The position numbers and the translations under genes were made by a program. Under the pieces are notes generated by a model that had not been told where the DNA came from, made no database searches, and saw only the letters and a list, made by a program, of their open reading frames with translations. From the NCBI RefSeq assembly GCF_902150065.1, contig NC_043987.1, forward strand, positions 24,951,987 through 25,015,986: a DNA stretch of 64,000 bases. The letters run 5' to 3'. Below, piece by piece: positions 53,360 through 64,000 of this stretch. The stretch's first letter is position 1. Every line of letters begins with the position of its first letter. Source of the DNA: Myripristis murdjan. Its lineage: Eukaryota; Chordata; Actinopteri; Holocentriformes; Holocentridae.

Positions 53360-54520
53360 GGAGCACAAGCGGTGAGGGAAAAACTCAGGGGTGCACGACA
53401 GAGATGCAATGTAGCAACACAGAAACGGACGGGATGAAGAGCCCTGTGCACTGTCACGTGACCAGCTACTGTAACCGCTGTCAACAATGCTGTAATTGTA
53501 CATATTGTAAAATAAAATTTAAAAAAAGAAATAAGAAATAAGAAAAAGGTATTAAAACTATTCAAATGTTTCACAAATATGGCTACAGGCCTAATCTGGT
53601 TTTATAGTATGTCATGTCCAAAGCATTGTACTGTACATGCAGTCAGGAGCCCAGTAATTTATGTAATTGCAGCAGACCAGATGTCTTGTAGATGCATATT
53701 AAGACAATTTTTCCGTCAAACTGTCTGTTTCAGTTTGAGCAGATGGTCGGTTCGAATCTGTCCGGTGTGTTCACTCCAAAAAGGGCTGACTAAGCCACTC
53801 TCTTAAAATATACAGAGCATATAGGGAAACTGCTGGTGCTTGAACATGCGTCACTTTTGTATTAATCTCGGGAAGCTTTTCTACCCTTTGCAATACTAAC
53901 TCTATCTCAGTTAGGACAAAATGCCCACTTCTCGTGTTTTTATGCCACTGAAATGCTGCTGCTTTTTTTTTTTTTTTTTTATTCACTTGTTGAAATCCTC
54001 TCACATGCCAAACCAGGTGTGTGTTTTTATTGTTATTGTTATTTTTTGTTACACTCAAGCCTTGTTTTTGTAAAGATGTTGCTTTGTGTTTGAAATAAAA
54101 CGATTAAAATTGGAATGACTAATCTTAATTCTTCCCTCCGCTCGATCAAAAACTGAAATGGAGGGACAGATGGCTATGATGGCTGCCATAAAATCTTTTA
54201 AAAAATGTTGCCATGGGCGTAAACCAACACTTCAAATGTCTCCAAGGTTGTTCCACTGGAATAAATCAACTTCCTTAGTTTTCTTGTAGAAGAATGTTTC
54301 ATTGTTAAGCATAGTTAAGATCCATTCACAGGATATGGCCTTGTAAATGTTTTGCTTTCTATTGTATGCTCTTTGTTTTTAATGATGTCAACTCCTCACG
54401 GGGGTTTCACAAAATAGTCAAGACTGTGTGAGTGTTAACTAGTCGTCTGTGTGGAGCCTAATTTTAGCTCTGTGCAGTAATGAATTGGCTCAGTCGTCAG
54501 TGTTTTTTTCAATAAACTGA
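53360..54520 (+). other. itgb3: itgb3 3' UTR with three candidate poly(A) signals
   Basis: AATAAA occurs at 53511-53516, 54094-54099 and 54511-54516. Alternative polyadenylation would give 3' UTRs of roughly 170, 760 or 1180 bases. A poly(T) run lies at about 53964-53981. No other gene is seen. Confidence 0.55.
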
Positions 54521-54772
54521 TTAATTCTCAAACATTATGCAACCTCCAACCCTCACTCTGAACTTCCAGCTCAAAGCCAGGCCCACACCCAGCCAGCTGA
54601 CCACTGATCAACTACTTTTGATGCTGAAATTCTCCAGAAAACAATGTCTCATACTTAAAACTCCAAGGGATTGCATGACTTTTTTTCCACAATTTTGCCA
54701 ATTGTTGAATGACTCACATTAGGATTCCTCTGAATGAACGTCAAAGCCATTTTCATAAATCACTTCAAAATC

Positions 54773-54775
<3 letters not shown>

Positions 54776-54837
<62 letters not shown>

Positions 54838-54862
54838 CGCGAGCGCGCGAGCGCGCGCACTA
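54776..54862. repeat. (GT)n followed by GC-alternating tract
   Basis: About 29 GT units run directly into gggcgcgagcgcgcgagcgcgcgcac. Both halves are alternating purine-pyrimidine, the sequence type most prone to Z-DNA. It lies between itgb3 and mettl2. Confidence 0.9.
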
Positions 54863-55594
54863 CCATCCCACCACATGGGCCTGACACTCTGTCAAACTTA
54901 TGCAGGGATATGCCTCCCTCTACTGTATAAACACTGAACTGATAAGCAGCTGCATAATAGGAATTTTATTTTCGAATATGCCCTTGGCATGTTGTTTTAC
55001 AGTCAAACAATACGCATAAACAGAGCTGGATGACATGGAAATTCATTAAAGGAAACACAATTATTTATTGCATCCACCATCTAAATAAGCATGTTCGATG
55101 ATGCCTTCAAGTGTTCCAGGCAAACTAGGTTATTTGTGGTGTATTCTCGAAACAAATGTGTTTTTTAATTAATTAATTCAGTGGCTGGTGCCTCATTTCA
55201 GAAATCAGGTACTATGACACGGCTAATTTGCGTTACAGTGGCAGAATGAAACCATAGAGGTAAAGGAGAAAGGTAAATATTTTGCTGATTTCAATCACTT
55301 AATCAAAAAACAAAATGCTAAAAGATACAAGACTGCAGAAAAGCTCGACAAAGACTAAAAGCAGTAACAATTACCAGCTAATATCAGCTACAAATCAGGA
55401 CTTTATTGAAACTAATGTCAACAATTATTTGCACTAATTAACAACGATAATATATTACAGTGAAAAAAAAAAATCCCACTGCACTGTCCCGCTGCTGAGT
55501 TTTTTTTTTTCCCCCCTTAGCGGTTGATATATTTCCGATAGTCCGTGAACTCAGCGCTGATGTGTGGGCAGCGTGCACTCCGTCGCGTCACTCC

Positions 55595-55606
55595 AACATG
55601 GCGGCG
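55595..55606 (+). promoter_or_regulatory. mettl2: YY1-type motif over the mettl2 start codon
   Basis: aacatggcggcg contains AAnATGGCGGC, the YY1 translation-initiator motif found at the start codon of many housekeeping genes with short 5' UTRs. It suggests transcription starts just upstream, in the GC-rich stretch 55550-55597. Confidence 0.5.
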
Positions 55607-58226
55607 CCCCATGCTGCTGTCGGAGTGGAGGGGCAGAGCGGGGAAAGCCAACAAATTCTGCCAGATTCCTCTGCCGGAGAGGCGAAACGACCTCAGTTCG
55701 GGACGCGGTTCCTCACAGACCCGCGTCAGGTCTTCCAACACAACGCATGGTCGGTAAAACACAGCCACACGACAGGGCAGATGTTACTGATGTGCATCTC
55801 TGTCAGAGCCGGTGTCTCCTGCCTGGGACAGTTAATATTAACATTAGCTAACTACAATACGAGTTTATTCGTTTATTCAACATGTTGTTAACAGCAAGAC
55901 TTGTTTACCAGAAGCCAATATTTGGGAGTGAGTAGGTTCAGAAAAAAACTGCAGTGTATGACTTTGGCTAGGTGCTGCGAAAGTAGCCTAAAACCTATAT
56001 TTCCAAACAGCATTCACGATAAATGTATATATATGCATAACGTCACCTCTGAAAAAATAAAGGCTTAACCTTTTCTGACTTGTTTAGAGCCATTCTTCTA
56101 TTTAACATACAGATAATCCTCTAAGCAACACTTAGTGGCTTATGTGAATATGGGAATATCAGGAGAATGTATTATAAAAGCTGATGTTTAAAAGCAGTAC
56201 GAGGTGAAAGGTGGTTTATTTTTTATGCCGAATTGAGAAGCGGCTCCCAAGGTTTCAGAAAACGTTTGAGTTGTGTATTAAGTGTAAGGGAATATTTGTC
56301 AGTAGGCAAGGCAACATCTAAATTGCAATATTTTAAATGGAGTTTGGTGCGAGTGGCTCAGTGCAGTAGAGCGTGGCACGTATGGGAGCTAGTGGTGGCT
56401 AAACAGGAACAGCAGCTGCAAATTGTTTCATATTTTGGACATTTTAGGACACACTAAAAAGCTCAGCTCATTCATTTGTTGACTTCATGGCAGGGAAATC
56501 AGCTACAAACCAAGCCATGTGTTCCAGTTTCCAGCTCTTGGGCTAAAATGAATCCAAAAATTAATCTAAACATCGAACAGAAACAGAATGCTGCATGGTT
56601 GTCAAAGCTGTTATCTGGTGTTTGCCACCAAGTCACAAGTCACCTGCTGCAAATAATACGGTGGTGTTTCCAACAGGGACAATGTGGAGTGGACAGAGGA
56701 ACAAGAGGCAGCTGCAAAGAAGAAGGTCCTAGAAAACAGTCAGCCACTGCCTCCAGAGAAACAAGGTTGCATCATTGTATTGGTTGCATGACCCATATGT
56801 ATGAAAATATATCACCTCAGAGTGTGGTTGGCATCAAGGATAATAATAGGAATAATAGGACGGCTATCCCCAGTGTTTAACTTGCATTAGTTTTCGTTTC
56901 AGTTATGGTTGTTTTGGTTTAATTTTTATTTAATCAGTGCTTTAAAGCTAAGCACAAGCTTAGTCATAGCTGGAGAGTTTGGATATCCCTGCCTTGTGTC
57001 AGTATATGTATTGCAGATATGGCTCTTCATTTCTAAATGATTTTGTTTTAGTACACCTTTTGACCAGACAACCAAAATCGAAAATAATAGGCCACTGTGC
57101 CATTTTTTTCTCTACTTTGGTCAAAATTGGAGGTAGAAATTACAGTTCCCTGTGTTGTTTTTTAACATTTATTTTGCTTAGCTGTATTAACAGTGGTGCA
57201 ATGTTCATATAAGCCATGATTTATTTGAATTGTTGGTCTCTTAAACGCTGGTTTACCCTCTTGCAGAAGAATACGACAGCCGGGCAAATGAGTACTGGAA
57301 TGATTTCTACACAATCCACGAGAATCGTTTTTTCAAAGACCGTCACTGGCTCTTCACGGAGTTCCCAGAGCTGGCACCGCAGGGCTGCCTCAATCACAAA
57401 TCCCATCCCGATGGCTGTGGCACAGACGACAGTCAGCGGGACAGTCTGGATCAGGGACAAAGCGAGGAGGTCACCTGTCTGCCTCACACCGACGGTGACT
57501 TCCCCGGCTCTTCTGCCACATACCGCATCCTGGAGGTCAGAAATGAGCCTGGGGACATTCTCCCAATCAGCTTAAAAGCAAAATCTACTAAAATACCAGC
57601 TGCTACAATTCTTATCAGGATTGATTTTCCTGAAACAACATCTACTCCATGCATTTGTGTTTGTCTCCAAGTTCAAAATGAAATGGAGTCGGCAGAATTA
57701 ATGCTACATAAATGTATTTGTCTGGCAGGTTGGCTGTGGTGTGGGCAACACCGTTTTCCCTATTCTGAAGACCAACAAGTGAGTGCAGGCAGAGCATTTC
57801 CATGTATAAATGTCAGGCCGTGTCTGATAATGAAATATACATTAGCGCACCTCTGTTTCATCATGCACGCGTTAAGCTCTAACCGCCGCATTGGCTTTTG
57901 CAGTGACCCGAGACTCTTTGTTTACTGCTGCGATTTTTCCAGCACGGCCGTGGAGTTAGTCAAGGTGAGCTGAGGTGGGGGATGAAAGGATAACATGTCG
58001 ATGGATGTATTCATCAGTAGAGTTGCGAGCTAACCGATGAATTAACATTGCCTCCTTGTCATCAGATTAATCCCGAGTATGACCCTGGGCGCTGCTTTGC
58101 CTTTGTTCATGACTTGAGTGATGTTGAAGCCAATTACCCCGTCCCCGATGGAACTCTTGATGTTATAGTGCTAATCTTCGTGCTATCAGCTTTGCATCCT
58201 GACAAGTAAGACCTCCTTTTCCCTTG

Positions 58227-58272
<46 letters not shown>

Positions 58273-58894
58273 TCTCAGTGTTTGTCATTGAATAGTGCTG
58301 GTAATTTCAAAGTTTCGCCCCCTCTCAGAATGCAGGCGTCCATCAGCAGATTAGCTCGGCTGCTGAAGCCTGGGGGAGTGATGCTGCTCAGGGACTATGG
58401 CCGCTATGACATGGCACAGCTCCGCTTCAAGAAAGGTTAGACATGGCCAGGCCTACACACACACACAGCTTTGCAATTCAAGTGCCTTAAATGACACATT
58501 ACAAATTGAAACGCCATTATAAATATTGTGTCAAAAGTTGATTGAGATATCCTTCCTCTAGGACGGTGTCTGTCGGAAAACTTTTATGTCCGGGGTGATG
58601 GGACGCGGGTGTTTTTCTTTACTCAAGGTAAAAAAAAAAAAAAGGACTAGAATCCTTGTCTTTCTAAATATGTCTGTTATTTGTTTATACAGTCATTAGT
58701 TTATGTATATGTGTAATTTCTGGTCCTCAGATGAGCTCCATGAGATGTTCTCTGCAGCGGGGCTTGAGAAAGTGCAGAACCTTGTGGACAGGAGGCTGCA
58801 GGTTAACCGAGGCAAGCAGCTGACGATGTACCGGGTGTGGATCCAGTGCAAGTACAGCAAGGCTCCAACGCAGCCCGCTGAGACGCAGGGCTGA
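55598..58894 (+). CDS. mettl2: tRNA N3-methylcytidine methyltransferase METTL2, complete, 9 exons
   Basis: Exons: 55598-55749, 56677-56765, 57267-57535, 57729-57778, 57904-57964, 58066-58205, 58329-58435, 58562-58627, 58731-58894; phases agree (1098 nt, 365 aa; human METTL2A 378). The enzyme transfers a methyl group from S-adenosylmethionine to C32 of the anticodon loop of tRNA-Thr (and, with DALRD3, tRNA-Arg). Visible marks: [20 protein letters not shown] and [12 protein letters not shown] (exon 3), the SAM-binding glycine loop [11 protein letters not shown] across the exon 3/4 join, [96 protein letters not shown]. The exon 1 donor is GTCGGT, a weak site, but it alone restores the family sequence HNAW-DNVEW. 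The next gene is tlk2, as in human. Confidence 0.95.
58231..58270. repeat. (CT)n in mettl2 intron 6
   Basis: About 19 CT units, starting some 25 bases after the exon 6 donor. Confidence 0.9.
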
Positions 58895-59270
58895 GCTAGA
58901 GGACTGAGCCCGGCCGGCTTGGGCTTCAAACGCCACTGAAAAACAGGAGCATCTCTCTTACGTGATGCTGTCTGTTTGTTTTTTTTTCACCTGAGTATAT
59001 ATGGCATTGTGATGGTGATAAAGGAGATAAGACTGTATGTTGTAAAGGCCTTGCAGTGTATCAGCTGCTCTGATGTCGATGGACTTGGCCAGCATCCTGA
59101 CGGTGCGGTCTGAAACACACACCCCGAGTTCAAAAAGTGAAAATGGTCGTTTTCATCCAACGAGTTCACTGATGAGGAAAAGGGCTGATGACACTCTTGT
59201 ATAAATGTTTCTATTAAGCCACTTGATATTTATAATGATGCAGCGTTTTTAAATAAAACAATGAATCGCA
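58895..59270 (+). other. mettl2: mettl2 3' UTR with poly(A) signal
   Basis: AATAAA at 59252-59257 is the likely signal; another (cctcaataaaa-like, ctcaataaaa) lies near 59416. No coding sequence seen. Confidence 0.55.
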
Positions 59271-60100
59271 TGATTTTCAAGAAGCCTTCATAAACCTTGC
59301 TTACCTTCAAAATGAATAAAACCAAAAACTGTAAACCTTTTACCTGTGAATTTTCCCTTGGTATTTAAAACATACATTCATTTTTTTTTTTTTTTTTTTT
59401 TTTTATCGTGTTTTCTCAATAAAATTACTCACCATCATGTGATGATACTGGTGTTCTTACTGCCCCGATGCAAAGTTCATGATATCCATAGTTAATTAAA
59501 CCCCACATATACAGGAACTTGCTTTGCTTTCAGTGACTTCATCAACTCAGATTTATTGATAGGAAGGAAATGATGCTCTGAAATTGGCATAAAATATGTT
59601 GCCCCCAAAAATTACATTTTCAGCCTTTACTGGTAAAATTATGTATGATGCACATCAGTGGATGTGGTCATTGGTTTGGCAACTTTTTGACAAGTGGTCA
59701 TTTCTTAGGTTGGGTAGGTGGGCGCTGTGTGATTGTATTCCGCATTAAAGGAATTGCCATTGGTCCAGACAAGAGATTTGGGGGCAGGCGTGGACTGAAC
59801 GAAGGTGAGGAGCCAAATACTTGAACAATCTCACGAGAAAATATGAGATTTTACTGATTATTGTTTACATTGCAAAAACATGAGAACCGAACCGAATCGA
59901 TCCGGATTAAACTGAAACGACTGCAACAACAGAACTTCCGTAACAGATTGTTTTTTCTTTTCACCCACGGCGAGGAAGGCGACTGGAGCCGAACTTTGTT
60001 TTGATCATCTGAAAAATAGGATCCGAATTCATCTGACCGGGTGGGGGGGAGAAAAGACAAGAGAGTCGCTTCAAGAAATCATTTATACCCGGTGGAAAAA
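59271..60100. other. mettl2-tlk2 intergenic region and tlk2 promoter area
   Basis: Poly(T) at about 59382-59403. From about 59930 the sequence becomes CpG-rich and remains so to about 60560, the expected CpG-island promoter of tlk2. No TATA box is evident. Confidence 0.45.
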
Positions 60101-60340
60101 ACGGAGAAACTAGAGGGTCGCCATTGTGTGGAGCGAGATAACCCGACATAGGCACGGTATGGTCCTCGGAGAAAGGAATGTGAAGGTGGGGATCCCCGCC
60201 TAAGGAGCACAGAAGGCGGGTTTGGGACACCCGAGGTTCTCGAGGCCTCCAAAGGGAATCCTCCGTCGTCTGCCGCGAGCCACACAGCGGGCCCCGGGTT
60301 TTGATCGTTAACAATCAGCACGCGAGGGACGCGGCTGTGG

Positions 60341-64000
<3,660 letters not shown>

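Noticed and set aside
53740-53765. B-box-like ggttcgaatc in the itgb3 3' UTR
   Set aside because: No A box upstream at tRNA spacing; likely chance.
56341-56400. Second tRNA-like stretch (gtgcgagtggctcagtgcag) in mettl2 intron 1
   Set aside because: An A-box-like word only; no B box within the expected distance.
59961-60314. 117-codon open frame on the minus strand upstream of tlk2
   Set aside because: It lies in a CpG-rich promoter area where stop codons are rare by composition. It has no family resemblance and no conserved neighbours.

Overview
This window looks like a piece of a teleost (ray-finned fish) chromosome, probably from a percomorph-like species. It has spliced vertebrate genes with GT-AG introns, dense CA/GT microsatellites, and typical fish repeats: a tRNA-derived SINE head, L2/Rex-like LINE tails, and hAT, Tc1/mariner and piggyBac miniature elements. 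All six recognised genes have human counterparts on chromosome 17q (TCAP, PRR29, RPRML, ITGB3, METTL2A, TLK2), so this is an old 17q-like linkage block with reshuffled order. The species itself cannot be named from the sequence. All coding models below were joined by hand from reading frame, splice sites and remembered family sequences; no alignment or search was run.

Layout: tcap (telethonin, +, 534-1377, 2 exons, complete) starts the window, with a recognisable MEF2/TATA muscle promoter. Convergent to it is prr29 (-, 6136-16781, 6 small exons, complete model), whose introns hold most of the mobile DNA, including a three-level nested insertion at 10.2-11.4 kb. From 17 to 30 kb there is a gene-poor, repeat-rich stretch. 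rprml (Reprimo-like, -, 30266-30598) is a single-exon gene standing alone. From 30.7 to 39.3 kb no gene is seen, but an odd array of CACATGTG palindromes lies at 33.8-34.3 kb. itgb3 (integrin beta-3, +, 39313-53359, 15 coding exons, 787 aa) is complete and full length. mettl2 (tRNA m3C methyltransferase, +, 55598-58894, 9 exons, 365 aa) follows closely. tlk2 (Tousled-like kinase 2, +) begins at about 60.3 kb with a non-coding first exon and runs off the right edge after its fifth coding exon.

The genes do not form a pathway. tcap is a sarcomere Z-disc protein, itgb3 a cell-surface adhesion receptor, mettl2 a tRNA-modifying enzyme, tlk2 a chromatin-assembly kinase, rprml a small membrane protein linked to cell-cycle arrest, and prr29 is uncharacterised. 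What they share is ancestral linkage.

Points most worth checking: an apparent one-base frameshift in a conserved tlk2 exon; a tlk2 upstream ORF that overlaps the main start codon; an open, NPxY-less alternative beta-3 tail produced if itgb3 intron 14 is retained; a minisatellite in itgb3 intron 3 that seems to have grown out of the 5' splice site; and the CACATGTG array. No retrovirus, LTR element, Polinton, CRISPR array or toxin gene was recognised.
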